From positions 1 to 64,000 of the forward strand of contig VOPR01000015.1 of NCBI GenBank assembly GCA_009594995.1: 64,000 bases of DNA. The letters run 5' to 3'. The DNA is from Nitrospira sp. (lineage in GTDB: Bacteria; Nitrospirota; Nitrospiria; Nitrospirales; Nitrospiraceae). The notes beneath the pieces were generated by a model, which saw only the letters and a program-made list of their open reading frames with translations, was not told the DNA's origin and did no database searches. This document shows positions 26,282 to 35,624 of the stretch, piece by piece (position 1 is the first letter of the stretch; each line of letters opens with the position of its first letter). The translations under genes and the position numbers were made by a program.

Positions 26282-26397
26282 AGTGCCTCCTTCGTAAGTT
26301 GCGACACTGGATCTAGCAATGCTTGTGCCATGACGGAATCTGCCTTTAACTAATTGATTAATAAGTGAAATGATTCAATGGCTAAAATTATTCACTG

Positions 26398-26414
26398 TTG
26401 TGTAAAAAACACAA
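26398..26414. promoter_or_regulatory. Perfect inverted repeat upstream of lpxC
   Basis: TTGTGT, five A, ACACAA: a 17-base symmetrical element in the AT-rich part of the 287-base intergenic region, about 115 bases before the lpxC start. Could be an operator; no regulator is assigned. Confidence 0.35.
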
Positions 26415-26568
26415 TTGTATCTTTTGTTGGAACGAAGAAGCCACGGAAGTGATCTGTTTTCAATAGGTTACTAGATAGGCGTGGCGGAATGAGCGCTAGA
26501 GCCAGGAATAGTCGGCATCTAGTGAGATCGCCTGCCGGGAACCAGGGCTGATTGTCTTGCCTGTTTCG

Positions 26569-27240
26569 TCAGGGCCTGGGCTCCAGTTCAATAAGGCCTT
26601 TGCGGATGGCGAGAATGGCGGCTTGTGTGCGGTCATAGACCTGAAGCTTATGGAAGATATTGCGGACGTGGTTCTTCACGGTCTTTTCACTGAGGTCCAG
26701 ACTGTTGGCAATTTCCTTGTTGGTTTTTCCGTCTGCGACCAGACGCAAGACAGTGATTTCCCGCTCGGTCAGGTCATGCTCAACCCAAGCCGGCTTCTTC
26801 CCCTTTTTCTGCGACATCAGGGAAAATTCGGCCAGGATCTTACTGGCGACCGACGGATGAATGAGCGATTCTCCTCGATAGATGGCCCGGATGGCCGCGA
26901 CAATTTGTGAGGATTCTGAGTCTTTGAGTAAATATCCTGTGGCACCGGCTCGCACCAGATCGAAGATATATTGCTGTTCTTCGTACATGGTCAGCGCCAC
27001 GATCCCCATATGAGGAAATTCCCGTTTGATTTGCCGAGTCGCCTCAATGCCGCCCATGCGTGGCATGCTGACATCCATCAGGATCACGTCCGGCATCAGC
27101 GTTTTGGTTTTCTCCACCGCTTCCACGCCGTCTTGTGCTTCGCCGACCACATTGATGTCTTCTTTGGTCTTGAGGATGGCCGCCAGGCCTTCACGAACCA
27201 CGCGGTGATCGTCAGCAATCAGGACCTTAATTTTTTCCAT
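26569..27240 (-). CDS. NarL/LuxR-family response regulator
   Basis: 223 residues. The receiver domain (1-~125) starts IKVLIADDHRVVREGL with phosphoacceptor Asp in DVILMDVSMP and the Lys in YLLKDSES. The C-terminal LuxR helix-turn-helix (~155-215) reads LTEREITVLRLVADGKTNKEIA with SEKTVKNHVRNIF. It is the cognate output of the overlapping histidine kinase upstream (14 bases overlap), so the pair is translated together. Targets are unknown. Confidence 0.92.
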   Translation of the reverse strand: MEKIKVLIADDHRVVREGLAAILKTKEDINVVGEAQDGVEAVEKTKTLMPDVILMDVSMPRMGGIEATRQIKREFPHMGIVALTMYEEQQYIFDLVRAGATGYLLKDSESSQIVAAIRAIYRGESLIHPSVASKILAEFSLMSQKKGKKPAWVEHDLTEREITVLRLVADGKTNKEIANSLDLSEKTVKNHVRNIFHKLQVYDRTQAAILAIRKGLIELEPRP

Positions 27241-28399
27241 GACGAATCGTCTCCTTGTCGGCTAGTGGGATACGCAACACGATCCGCGTGCCGCGTCCCT
27301 TCTTCGAATCGATCGTGGCTTCTCCTCCCACCAGTCGTGCTCGTTCCAAGATGCCACGAATGCCGAAGTGGTCCCACTTTTCTGGATCGCGAAGCACGGC
27401 GTCCATGTTGAACCCGATCCCGTTATCGGAAATAGTCACTTGCAACAAGTCCAGTCGGATGTCGAGCTGAACCGACACCCGGCCGGCCTTGGCGTGTTTC
27501 TGCACGTTGCTCAACGCCTCTTGGACGATCCGGAACAAAAAAATCTTCGTGCGCGGGAACAGGATGGTCTCATCCCCGGTCACGGAAAAGGCGGTCTTGA
27601 TATGGTACTGCGTTTCGTATGACTTGAGATAGTTCGTGAGCGCCGGGATGAGCTCCATTTTGTCGTAGTGAAGCGGCCGCAGATTGAAGATGACCTGCCT
27701 CGCTTCTTGAATGGCCAGTTTGAGCTGGGCCTTGGATTCCCGAATCGTGTCCAGGCTGGCTTGGGGATTTTTGCGCAGTAACTCTTGCGAAAGCTCGAGT
27801 TTGAAATTGACGCCGGCAAGACTTTGCACCAGACCGTCGTGAATTTCGCAGGCGATGCGTGTTCGTTCCTCCGTCACCGCTGCGCCGGTCTCCTTAACGT
27901 ACAGCCGGTAAAGCGACTGATATTTGTTGAGCGCTTTTTCGATGTCGGCAGTGGCGCGGATGCGGGCTTCGATCAGTTGCCACATGAATTTGGCGCTGGC
28001 CCCTCCGATCACCGAGACGCCCATACGGCGGATGTCCTGTAAATATTCGCCGACCTCAGGATTCCCCGACACATCGATGACCAGATCGACCGGTCCCATT
28101 TTCAGGAGTTGCCGGTAGTTGCGTGTCACGCGGATGTGCAGACGTCTGGCCAGCCCGAGCCCCGGCGCTTGCGGGCTGATATCAGCGACGCCGACAATCC
28201 GCACCAACGGGTCGTTGGCGAAAATCTCCATCAAGGCCGTGCCCCCGCGCCCGGCTCCGATGATCACGACGTGCGTCGCGCCCGGCGATCGCCGTTTGGT
28301 GGGACGGAGGGTGGTTCGTCGTTCCCGCGTGGTTTTGGTTGTTGGCATGCGTCTCAGAATTACCGGACGGGCGGCGGCCTTTCCTCTGTTGGCGCCCAT
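27227..28399 (-). CDS. NarL-type histidine kinase with N-terminal Rossmann-fold domain
   Basis: 390 residues. After a basic, probably disordered N-terminus, residues ~42-150 are a dinucleotide-binding Rossmann fold (HVVIIGAGRGGTALMEIF, later VDLVIDVSGNPEVGEYL). A helical linker leads to the HisKA_3 dimerisation helix with phosphoacceptor His187 in EIHDGLVQSLAGV and an ATPase domain with NVQKHAKA and DNGIGFNM. No membrane helix: the kinase is cytosolic. The Rossmann part suggests sensing of NAD(P)(H) or another nucleotide ligand; this is inference. The start is uncertain (28399 or 28348), neither with a strong ribosome-binding site. Confidence 0.85.
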   Translation of the reverse strand: MGANRGKAAARPVILRRMPTTKTTRERRTTLRPTKRRSPGATHVVIIGAGRGGTALMEIFANDPLVRIVGVADISPQAPGLGLARRLHIRVTRNYRQLLKMGPVDLVIDVSGNPEVGEYLQDIRRMGVSVIGGASAKFMWQLIEARIRATADIEKALNKYQSLYRLYVKETGAAVTEERTRIACEIHDGLVQSLAGVNFKLELSQELLRKNPQASLDTIRESKAQLKLAIQEARQVIFNLRPLHYDKMELIPALTNYLKSYETQYHIKTAFSVTGDETILFPRTKIFLFRIVQEALSNVQKHAKAGRVSVQLDIRLDLLQVTISDNGIGFNMDAVLRDPEKWDHFGIRGILERARLVGGEATIDSKKGRGTRIVLRIPLADKETIRHGKN

Positions 28400-28455
28400 T
28401 CTGTCTAAGCTAGACCGAGCGGACTGATCCGGAGCAGCGAGGAGAAGGGGAGGGC

Positions 28456-28920
28456 CTAACGCTCCCGGCGCTGCTGGGCCAGGGATTTGATTTCATCCAT
28501 GAACTGGTCGATGTCTTTAAACTCTCGATATACGGAGGCGAATCGAACGTAGGCGACCTGGTCGAGCTGGGAGAGTTCCTTCATGACTTCTTCGCCGACG
28601 GCGGTGCTGACGATTTCGGTTTCACCCATATCCTGGATGCGTTTTTCGATGCGATCGGTGACGGTTTCGATGGTCGCTGTGCTGATCGGCCTCTTTTCAC
28701 AGGCCTTCTTGAGGCCGGACACGATCTTGCTTCGATCAAAGGGCTCCCGGCGCCCGTCTTTTTTGACGACGGCGGGCATGGTTTCTTCGACACGTTCGTA
28801 GGTGGTGTAGCGGCGTTTGCACGACAGGCATTCGCGCCGCCGGCGGATGACCTCACCTTCTTTGGCCATCCGCGAATCGACGACTTTGTCTTCGACATCG
28901 TCGCAGAAAGGACACTTCAC
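28456..28920 (-). CDS. nrdR: Transcriptional repressor NrdR
   Basis: 154 residues, standard length. An N-terminal zinc ribbon (CPFC ... CLSC) is followed by the ATP-cone (~49-139) beginning [16 protein letters not shown]. NrdR senses ATP/dATP and represses ribonucleotide reductase genes. The start is GTG at 28920, 15 bases after the glyA stop. It belongs to the same-strand run rplI-glyA-nrdR-kinase-regulator. Confidence 0.95.
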   Translation of the reverse strand: MKCPFCDDVEDKVVDSRMAKEGEVIRRRRECLSCKRRYTTYERVEETMPAVVKKDGRREPFDRSKIVSGLKKACEKRPISTATIETVTDRIEKRIQDMGETEIVSTAVGEEVMKELSQLDQVAYVRFASVYREFKDIDQFMDEIKSLAQQRRER

Positions 28921-28935
28921 TGGCGAACGTCCTGC

Positions 28936-30213
28936 CTAAGCGGGAGACGAATCGTAGGCATGAAAGATGGGGAAACGGTTGCACAATGTTTTTGCCTGCG
29001 CCCGTACCTCGGCCTGTACCTGCTGGTCCTGAGGATGCTGCAGTACGCGATCGATCAGCGCCACGATTTCGCGCATCTCCGCCTCGCGCATGCCGCGCGT
29101 GGAGACGATGGGGCTGCCGATACGAATACCGCTGGCCACAGCCGGTGGCTTTTCGTCGTAGGGAATGGCGTTCTTATTCACGATGATGCCGGCGGCATCC
29201 AGCGCGGCGTCGGCTTCTTTGCCCGTGATGCCCTTGTTGGTCAGGTTCACCAACATCAGATGGGTATCGGTTCCGCCCGACACGATCTTGTACCCGCGGT
29301 CGACCAGGCCCTGCGCCAGGGTGCGGGCGTTGGCGAGCACTTGCTGCTGGTACCGTTTGAATGCCGGAGACATCGCTTCTTTGAACGCGACGGCTTTGGC
29401 CGCAATCACATGCATGAGCGGGCCGCCTTGTAAGCCGGGGAAAATGATCTTGTCGACGGCCTTGGCATACTCGGCCTTGCACATCGTCACGCCGCCGCGT
29501 GGGCCGCGCAGCGTTTTATGGGTCGTGGTGGTTACAAAGTCAGCGTACGGAACGGGGTTTGGATGCAAACCGGCCGCGATCAACCCGGCGATGTGCGCGA
29601 TGTCGACCATGAGGTAGGCGCCCACCGACTTGGCAATGTCCTGGAACTTGGCGAAGTCGAGGGTGCGGGCGTAGGCGCTGGCTCCGACCACCAACATGCG
29701 AGGACGGCATTCCTCGGCGATCTTGCGAACCGCCGCGTAGTCGATGGTTTCGGTCTGACGATCGACGCCATATGAAAAGGCGCGGAAAATGATGCCGGAG
29801 AAGTTTACCTTGCTGCCGTGTGTGAGGTGTCCCCCCTGGGCGAGATCGAGCCCCAGGATCGTATCACCCGTTTTGAGCACAGACAGGTAGGCCGCCATGT
29901 TGGCCTGCGACCCCGAGTGGGGCTGCACGTTGACATGCTCGGCTCCGAAGATTTGTTTGGCGCGTTCGATCGCGAGACTTTCGACCGTATCGACATGCTG
30001 GCACCCGCCGTAATAGCGCTTACCGGGGTACCCTTCGGCGTACTTATTGGTCATCACGCTGCCCTGGGCGGCCAGGACGGCGGGACTGGCAAAATTCTCC
30101 GACGCGATCAGCAGCAGCTTGTCGCGCTGCCGTTGCTCTTCGGCGACGATGGCGTCGTACGTTTCAGGGTCGGTCGATTTCAATGCGTCCAACGAACCGA
30201 TCAAATCCTGCAT
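28936..30213 (-). CDS. glyA: Serine hydroxymethyltransferase
   Basis: 425 residues. The PLP-binding lysine lies in [15 protein letters not shown], and the substrate region LLLIASENF lies near the N-terminus. It interconverts serine and glycine with transfer of a one-carbon unit to tetrahydrofolate. GGAGGAAGC directly before the ATG at 30213 defines the start over the frame's extension to 30249. It sits between rplI and nrdR, a common arrangement of growth-linked genes. Confidence 0.96.
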   Translation of the reverse strand: MQDLIGSLDALKSTDPETYDAIVAEEQRQRDKLLLIASENFASPAVLAAQGSVMTNKYAEGYPGKRYYGGCQHVDTVESLAIERAKQIFGAEHVNVQPHSGSQANMAAYLSVLKTGDTILGLDLAQGGHLTHGSKVNFSGIIFRAFSYGVDRQTETIDYAAVRKIAEECRPRMLVVGASAYARTLDFAKFQDIAKSVGAYLMVDIAHIAGLIAAGLHPNPVPYADFVTTTTHKTLRGPRGGVTMCKAEYAKAVDKIIFPGLQGGPLMHVIAAKAVAFKEAMSPAFKRYQQQVLANARTLAQGLVDRGYKIVSGGTDTHLMLVNLTNKGITGKEADAALDAAGIIVNKNAIPYDEKPPAVASGIRIGSPIVSTRGMREAEMREIVALIDRVLQHPQDQQVQAEVRAQAKTLCNRFPIFHAYDSSPA

Positions 30214-30267
30214 GCTTCCTCCGGGCGTGGCCCCAGGTCCGGCGACCACGCATGATCGCGCAACGGA

Positions 30268-30753
30268 CTAAGCCGTGGGAGCGGCTTCTTCGGCTGCTTC
30301 CGTCTCTTCTTGTTTCTTGACCACATGGACCGCGATGGTGGCGGTCACTTCGCGCGGCAGCTTGATGGCAATCGCGAAGGTTCCGAGTTCCTTGATCGGC
30401 TGGGCCAGCTGGATTTTGCGGCGGTCCACCGTGAAGCCCTGCTCGGCCAGGCCTTCTGCGATATCCTTGGCGGTCACGGACCCGAACATCTTATCGTCTT
30501 TACCAACCTGGGCCGCGATCGTCAGCGACACGGTTGAGATCTTCTTGCCATGCGCCTCGATGTCCTGCTTTTCCTTCTTGGCTTTTTCGGCGGCGGCGCG
30601 CTTCGCATGCTCAAATTCTTTGATGTTCCGGCTGTTGGCTTCCACGGCCTTCTTGCGAGGCAAGAGGTAGTTTCTGGCAAACCCGCTGGAGACGTCCAAA
30701 AGATCGCCGAGGTCGCCTACACCTTCGAGTGTTTCCTGGAGAATCACCTTCAT
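30268..30753 (-). CDS. rplI: 50S ribosomal protein L9
   Basis: 161 residues, starting MKVILQETLEGVGDLGDLL with the signature GFARNYLLPRKKAVEA, then a long charged connecting helix and the C-terminal RNA-binding domain. AAGGAG lies seven bases before the ATG. The chain ends with an acidic/Ala tail (EETEAAEEAAPTA) slightly longer than the typical ~150 residues. First gene of its run. The usual partners rpsF and rpsR are not in the window. Confidence 0.95.
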   Translation of the reverse strand: MKVILQETLEGVGDLGDLLDVSSGFARNYLLPRKKAVEANSRNIKEFEHAKRAAAEKAKKEKQDIEAHGKKISTVSLTIAAQVGKDDKMFGSVTAKDIAEGLAEQGFTVDRRKIQLAQPIKELGTFAIAIKLPREVTATIAVHVVKKQEETEAAEEAAPTA

Positions 30754-31060
30754 ACTGCAACTCCTTCTGTTGGAAAGGGAAAAAGCATACTGGCGGGCTG
30801 TGCAAAAGTCAATTGATCTGGAGCCGTGGAACGGGTTTTCTTCATTCGCCCTGGAATGGGGACGCAGGCATGCTGCGCGGCTGTTTCCGGCTTATGGGCG
30901 CCGGTCGTCAGGGGTATCGATGACCTGTGGGTGCGACGGCGGCTGGACAGGGTCTTTCCCAACTCTTTAAGATACGCACTTTGTCTTTGGATTAGATGTC
31001 TGACGGATGTGAATTGGCGCCGTGGGTGGCGTCGCCACAACTGCGGGAGATAGACGCGTT
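30754..31060. other. Divergent intergenic region, no gene seen
   Basis: 307 bases between rplI and the helicase-like gene. Overlapping short frames exist, but none has a convincing ribosome-binding site or recognisable product. Promoters for both neighbours must lie here. Confidence 0.5.
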
Positions 31061-32536
31061 ATGACCGCCATGCCCGGCACGCTGCCGGATCTTCTCGATC
31101 ACCTGGCCGCCACGCTCGAACGTGAGGCCGCACACAGCACTGAGCAAGGGCGCGATCAGGAGATTGCGCTAGTGCGTGGCCGGTTGCTCCAAACGGTCGG
31201 GAATCTGCATTTGTACGAGTTCTTCCTCCCGCCCGACGTAATCGTCGGCGCAGATCTCGCGGCCACCCTGCTGCTGGGCGAAGAGGCAGAACCGACGGAG
31301 GGCATCGTACTCTTCCAGGAGGAAGAGCGTCTGGTGCTCCAGTTGTTTGATGCGATCGGTGATGTCGTCCCGAATGCCACGCTGGTGCCGGACACCAGTG
31401 GATTGGCCCTCACGACCAGTCGTCGACTCGCCGAGATGAGCAAGGCCGGAAGCTCTTATACGCTGGGCCCAGCGGAGCGGCTCCTTCCGATCCTCGAAGC
31501 GGGACAATCCGGAGACCGCGGTACGTTGGAGGCCCTGACCCCGACCTCCGTCTTGACCCCCCTGTGGCAGGATGATCTGTCGGCCCGTCGGCAGAAATTA
31601 GCGACGCTGGTTGTGGAATTGATCCGTGCAAACAAGCGCATTCTCCTGGTCACCCCTGATCACCAGAGTGCAGATCTGGTGACTCTCGTCGCCGCCCGGG
31701 CCATGAAGGCAGCCGGGCTTACGTTCAAAAGTTGGCTCAGTCGGTATGAAGTGGCGACCAGCAAGGAGAGCGCGGGCATCCCCCTGCCGGACTTGGGGTT
31801 CGAGGCACAGATGCATCAATTCTACGCCAAATCCCGATCCGACAAGGCGGCTCTCCGCAAGAAGTACGATCGGTTTCGCGAGCTCACGCCGATCCTGGCC
31901 TACAAGGCTCAAAAGCAGAAGGATTTGGACGAGGTGCGGCTCCTGGAATGGCGTCTACTGACGCAGTTGAGCGACTACCAGGCCAAGATCAAAGAAATTG
32001 ATGCGACCCTGGCACAGTACGAACAACTGCCGATTTGGAGGCGCTTGTCTATGCAGGCGGTGGGAAAAAACGTGGAGTCGTTGCGCGAGTATAGAGTGAT
32101 CTATGAGCGCTATAGCGCCGGGCTTCGTACGGAGGTCGATATCGCCAAGCAGCGGATCGATGAGTTGATTCCCGAAGCGACGGTGCCCAAAGAGTTGAAA
32201 CCGGAGTTTGCCGAGCTCAAGGAGGATGTCATCCATTTGGGCGGCACGAAAAAGATTCGGGAGCTCCTGGCGGCGGAAGAGAATACGAACCGGCAGGCGT
32301 TCGTGCAGAACCGGCGGGTGATCCTCACGACCGCTGCGCGGGTGGCGGCTGATGAGTTATTTCGCAAGGTGCGGTTCGATGTGCTGATCGCCGACGAGGC
32401 TCCGCGTATTTCCGCTCCCTTGCTACTGGCCGCGGCGGGGCTTGTGCGTGAACGCATTGTGTTGAGCGGCGACCTGCGGGAGGTCACTCCTCACGGTGCC
32501 TGGAGCCTTGATGGCGATCTCCTTCCCGCCGGGTGA
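31061..32536 (+). CDS. SF1-helicase-like protein lacking Walker A motif
   Basis: 491 residues. The middle is a long coiled coil (~270-420). Fragments of an AAA_11/UPF1-like helicase are visible: RILLVTPDHQSADLV like motif Ia, ILTTAARVAADELF, then FDVLIADEAPRIS like motif II and IVLSGDLREVTPHG like motif III. No GxxGxGKT loop is found, and the second RecA domain is absent because the chain stops right after motif III. It may be a catalytically dead relative with a scaffold role, or a decayed helicase. GGGAGA lies 12 bases before the ATG. It lies 85 bases before tRNA-Leu. Confidence 0.55.
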   Translation: MTAMPGTLPDLLDHLAATLEREAAHSTEQGRDQEIALVRGRLLQTVGNLHLYEFFLPPDVIVGADLAATLLLGEEAEPTEGIVLFQEEERLVLQLFDAIGDVVPNATLVPDTSGLALTTSRRLAEMSKAGSSYTLGPAERLLPILEAGQSGDRGTLEALTPTSVLTPLWQDDLSARRQKLATLVVELIRANKRILLVTPDHQSADLVTLVAARAMKAAGLTFKSWLSRYEVATSKESAGIPLPDLGFEAQMHQFYAKSRSDKAALRKKYDRFRELTPILAYKAQKQKDLDEVRLLEWRLLTQLSDYQAKIKEIDATLAQYEQLPIWRRLSMQAVGKNVESLREYRVIYERYSAGLRTEVDIAKQRIDELIPEATVPKELKPEFAELKEDVIHLGGTKKIRELLAAEENTNRQAFVQNRRVILTTAARVAADELFRKVRFDVLIADEAPRISAPLLLAAAGLVRERIVLSGDLREVTPHGAWSLDGDLLPAG

Positions 32537-32621
32537 GGCTCAAAGGGGCCCCTGCAGATTTTCCTCTGGCTCACCTTGACGGGTTGGAACCGATCAGCGA
32601 TAATCCCACTCCATTCCTCAG

Positions 32622-32708
32622 GCCGAAGTGGCGGAACTGGCAGACGCACTGGTTTCAGGTACCAGCGCCCGTAAGGGTATCCGGGTTCAACTCCCGGCTT
32701 CGGCACCA
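32622..32708 (+). tRNA. tRNA-Leu (anticodon CAG)
   Basis: An 87-base class II tRNA with 3' CCA encoded. The acceptor GCCGAAG pairs with CTTCGGC, the anticodon stem CTGGT/ACCAG encloses CAG at 32656-32658, a variable arm (GCCCGTAAGGGT) is present, and the T arm has GGGTTCAACTCCC. It decodes CUG. Confidence 0.95.
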
Positions 32709-32966
32709 TACCTCTCAACATTGTCCCGATTCAAGAGCGTGGGAAGAGATAGGCGGACGACGTGTCACGGCCAGTTGACCCGCGGCGTCATCTGATCTAA
32801 TTGCTCTGTTTGCAATTTCCTCAATCGTGCGAATCATCACTCCCGACAGGTTACGAGGGTACGAGTCGCATCTATTCTCAGTGGGTCTCACCAATCTCAC
32901 ATGGGTTACGTATGGCAGGATGTGGTCCGATAGCTGCCTGGGCAGGACCATCTCTCTTGCGACGGT

Positions 32967-33428
32967 TCAGTAGCCGACCGGTGTGACCAGCCAACTCGTG
33001 ATGTAGACGTTGCGAACCTGCCCCTTGGGAAGGAGTGTATTGAGCGTGCGCTGAAGGTCCGTTCGTAGCGTGGCTGGTTGTCCCGGCATGCGCAAGTCTT
33101 GAACCGGGTAGGTGTGGAACAGCTCCATGATGTGCCGATCGATGGTGTCGTGACGTTCCCTGATGAGCGAGGCGGTTCCAGGGCGATCAATCTCCACGGA
33201 GATGTTTGCCTGAATATAATAAAACTTCTGACCATCGTCCACGGGAGCAATGACGGGAGGCAGGTTGACTGTGAGGCCCGAGGACTTCTGCTGTGGCTCA
33301 ACGGATGACTCGTTAATTGTGAACTTCCGCGGCATAAGGTCTGAGTAGGATATGCCTCCCAGATAGCCCACCAGGACCAGAATGCACGAGATGCTGAGCA
33401 AGAGAGTGATGCTGAGGCGTAGTGTCAT
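32967..33428 (-). CDS. FliL-like membrane protein
   Basis: About 153 residues from the ATG at 33428. One N-terminal membrane helix (LSITLLLSISCILVLVGYLG) is followed by a periplasmic domain with the FliL pattern: FYYIQANISVEIDRP, RHDTIDRHIMELFHTY, then a block ending LNTLLPKGQVRNVYITSWLV. FliL associates with the flagellar basal body. No other flagellar gene is in the window, so this may be a stray or FliL-fold protein. The ribosome-binding site is weak. The frame is open further upstream to 33527, but without membrane logic. Confidence 0.65.
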   Translation of the reverse strand: MTLRLSITLLLSISCILVLVGYLGGISYSDLMPRKFTINESSVEPQQKSSGLTVNLPPVIAPVDDGQKFYYIQANISVEIDRPGTASLIRERHDTIDRHIMELFHTYPVQDLRMPGQPATLRTDLQRTLNTLLPKGQVRNVYITSWLVTPVGY

Positions 33429-34019
33429 ATTGGTGTAACTGAACAATCGATGAAGTCTGCTCTGCGGCGGCGATCGTTTGCGGTAGGCCTGGCTCACCCC
33501 CGATGACGTTCCGGATAATGGTACCACCTATTTCCTATATGTCTGTACGTAGTCGATCGAGCCGTAACGCTGGGCAATTGCCTAGGTCCACTGCGTCTAC
33601 GAACCGCCCGCAATCGACAGCGTAGGAAAACTCCCGCTGAGGAAAATCAATGAGGTGTCAAAAGATGTCGGCGCTCTCTTACAGCGACTCGACAGGGTTG
33701 GTTGAGCATGGCTCGTCGAACAGGGTGCGCATCTGGTATTCCGCCGGCCCTGCACATGCCGAGGATGGTCGGGAGTCTCCCTGCTTCATGCCATACGCTC
33801 TGATATACTTCCACGCGCCTGCGGCCGAATGAACATGAGCGAGTTGCTGGAGTGGAATTACCGGATGCTCAAGGTTTCCATGCCGGGAGTGAGCAATCAA
33901 AGATGACGAGTGGGTGGGGTCGGCATAGCAGAGATCCCGAAAATGTCCTATGCGACATGGCGCGCTGAGTGGCTTCGTTCGCTCTCTTCACGAATAGGGC
34001 GCAGGCCAGAAAGGATGGT
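33429..34019. other. 591-base region without a supported gene
   Basis: Frames of up to ~60 residues occur (for example 33650-33832), but they lack ribosome-binding sites and recognisable content. The composition is somewhat less GC-rich than in neighbouring genes. No tRNA, terminator with T tract, or repeat was seen. Confidence 0.45.
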
Positions 34020-34223
34020 ATGCAGCTCCTCAAGATCGGTCGATTCCATATTAACCTCGACTATATTCAGTTCATCCACGAAGAGCGCGAAGATTTGATT
34101 GTGCATTTCAGTGAAGGCTCGAATATCCGGAGCACGAGTGTTCCACGTACCTCCCCCGACGGAGAGGCTCTACAGCGATTTATGGTCGCTCACCTTTGGG
34201 TGGACCCCTCGCCGGTTCCCTAG
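34020..34223 (+). CDS. Small protein of unknown function
   Basis: 67 residues beginning MQLLKIGRFHINLDYIQF, continuing IHEEREDLIVHFSEGS and ending with an Asp/Pro-rich tail. The N-terminal 40 residues look like a compact beta hairpin module like those of short LytTR-like or single-sheet proteins. AAGGA lies five bases before the ATG. It converges with the DCC-family gene, with seven bases between them. No function can be assigned. Confidence 0.5.
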   Translation: MQLLKIGRFHINLDYIQFIHEEREDLIVHFSEGSNIRSTSVPRTSPDGEALQRFMVAHLWVDPSPVP

Positions 34224-34230
34224 CAGCCCG

Positions 34231-34647
34231 CTATGTGGTCGGATGTGTCGTGTTGGCGGTGGATTTGGTGCGGCACATTCCGGAGCAGCTGGGCTTGCGA
34301 CCGGTGAGCCACAGGCGGTTTCTCGCAAACCAGACATAGGCTCTCACCAGGAGCGGATCGATCGCGGGCAACCGGCTCAGCTTGGCCAAAAATCCCAAGC
34401 CGACGGCTTGCCAGATCGTGCGAAACACCTCCACGCCTGTGATCACAATCCCATCTTCCCGTCTGGCATGAATTACTGCGCCCAGCTCATCTACTGAAAG
34501 TCCGGCCTCGGCGGCATCATATTCGGGTGACGAAAAGTCGCAGAGGAGGAGACGGTGTTTTCGGTCGAACCGCTGCATGAGCGCCATCTCGCGGGCGCAA
34601 ATGGGGCAGGCTCCGTCGTAAAACACCGTGAGCGGATAGATCGCCAT
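34231..34647 (-). CDS. DCC-family thiol-disulfide oxidoreductase (DUF393)
   Basis: 138 residues. The family motif YDGACPICAREMALM, with the thioredoxin-like CxxC at its core, lies at the N-terminus, followed by AVIHARREDGIVITGVEVFRTIW. The C-terminal tail adds CSGMC, a second possible metal or redox site. The gene starts 18 bases after the stop of the carH-like gene, so they share a transcript and presumably the light-dependent control. Substrate unknown. Confidence 0.82.
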   Translation of the reverse strand: MAIYPLTVFYDGACPICAREMALMQRFDRKHRLLLCDFSSPEYDAAEAGLSVDELGAVIHARREDGIVITGVEVFRTIWQAVGLGFLAKLSRLPAIDPLLVRAYVWFARNRLWLTGRKPSCSGMCRTKSTANTTHPTT

Positions 34648-34665
34648 GTGAAGGATGTCCCTTCG

Positions 34666-35583
34666 TCAGCCTGGAATGGGAAACCGTCGGGTGAACTGTT
34701 CCAACATTTCGTCCAAGTCGCCGAATGTTTCCAGGAGTTCAATGGGGGATTCTGCGAAGTGCTGCCGCATGGCCTCCGCTCCGCGGCCGCCGGCCAGAAC
34801 TTTGGACACAGGCGCCACGTCTCGAATCAGTGCCTGAATCAAGTCGGTCGCAAGCGGGTTGGGAAGGGCAATTGTAATGGAAAGAATAGTCAGGTCGGGC
34901 GCGACTTCGCGGCAGAGTTTGCTCAGCGAAAGAACGGGTACATTGGCGCCGAGGTAGTAGACCCGGCAACCACGCACGCGACATCGATAGGCCACGGCCA
35001 GTGCTGCAAGGTCATGTTCCTCGCCGGGCGGGCACGCTACGACAACTGTCGCGCCGAATTCGGCCACAGGCAGCTGGTTCATGGCCGCATAGAGTTTTTG
35101 TTTGATTTGGCCGGTCACGTAATGTTCGACCGCGATATCAATGCGGCCGCTATGCCACAGATGCCCCACTCGTTCCTGAAGCGGAAGCAGGATTCCGTGC
35201 AGGGCTTCTTCAAATGGCACGACAGCTACGGCGCCGTTCAATCGTTTCTCGAACATCACACGGTCGAGTGGTTCCAGCGCCGACAATAATTCTCGCAACA
35301 GCCGGTCGAAGGTATTGTCCACGACGGTGGTGCGTGGTGCGGCCGCTCGCAGTCGATTGATCAGTTCTTCCCGCCCCACTCGAGCCAGATCACCGATCGA
35401 TTCTCCTGCATCCAGTTGCTGCTTCAGATACCGCAACAACGCAACATCTTCGTCCGAATAATTGCGATATCGATTCGCCCCGCGGGTGGGTTTAAGCAGG
35501 TCAAATCTTCGTTCCCAGACCCGGATAACATCGCGGCTGAGGCCGGTAAGTTTCGCAACCCTATGAATTCTGTGGGTATTCAT
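34666..35583 (-). CDS. CarH/LitR-like B12-dependent photoreceptor repressor (MerR family)
   Basis: 305 residues. Residues 1-~70 are a MerR winged helix (RVAKLTGLSRDVIRVWERRF). Residues ~93-165 form the four-helix B12 cap with Trp143, nine residues, then Glu153-His154, the W9xEH light-sensing signature of CarH. The cobalamin Rossmann domain follows, with His190 in GEEHDLAAL as the likely lower axial ligand (the usual ExHxxG ends in Ala). In characterised CarH, adenosylcobalamin makes a DNA-bound tetramer in the dark that light dissociates. Its own promoter contains a matching operator copy, so autoregulation is expected. The predicted mRNA leader is only ~6 bases and lacks a Shine-Dalgarno site. 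Confidence 0.85.
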   Translation of the reverse strand: MNTHRIHRVAKLTGLSRDVIRVWERRFDLLKPTRGANRYRNYSDEDVALLRYLKQQLDAGESIGDLARVGREELINRLRAAAPRTTVVDNTFDRLLRELLSALEPLDRVMFEKRLNGAVAVVPFEEALHGILLPLQERVGHLWHSGRIDIAVEHYVTGQIKQKLYAAMNQLPVAEFGATVVVACPPGEEHDLAALAVAYRCRVRGCRVYYLGANVPVLSLSKLCREVAPDLTILSITIALPNPLATDLIQALIRDVAPVSKVLAGGRGAEAMRQHFAESPIELLETFGDLDEMLEQFTRRFPIPG

Positions 35584-35595
35584 TTGCTAGTAGGA

Positions 35596-35624
35596 AGTAT
35601 AATTCTGTGTCCAATGTTTGTCAA
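35596..35624 (-). promoter_or_regulatory. Promoter of the carH-like gene
   Basis: On the minus strand: -35 TTGACA (35624-35619), 17-base spacer holding one operator copy, -10 TATACT (35601-35596). The -10 lies 12 bases before the ATG, giving a nearly leaderless transcript. Confidence 0.75.

Noticed and set aside
32622-32966. tRNA-Leu as an attachment site for a mobile element
   Set aside because: No integrase, no repeat of the tRNA 3' end found downstream, and ordinary genes follow.
33650-33832. 60-codon frame in the 591-base gap
   Set aside because: No ribosome-binding site, no recognisable content, and overlapped by equally long frames on the other strand.
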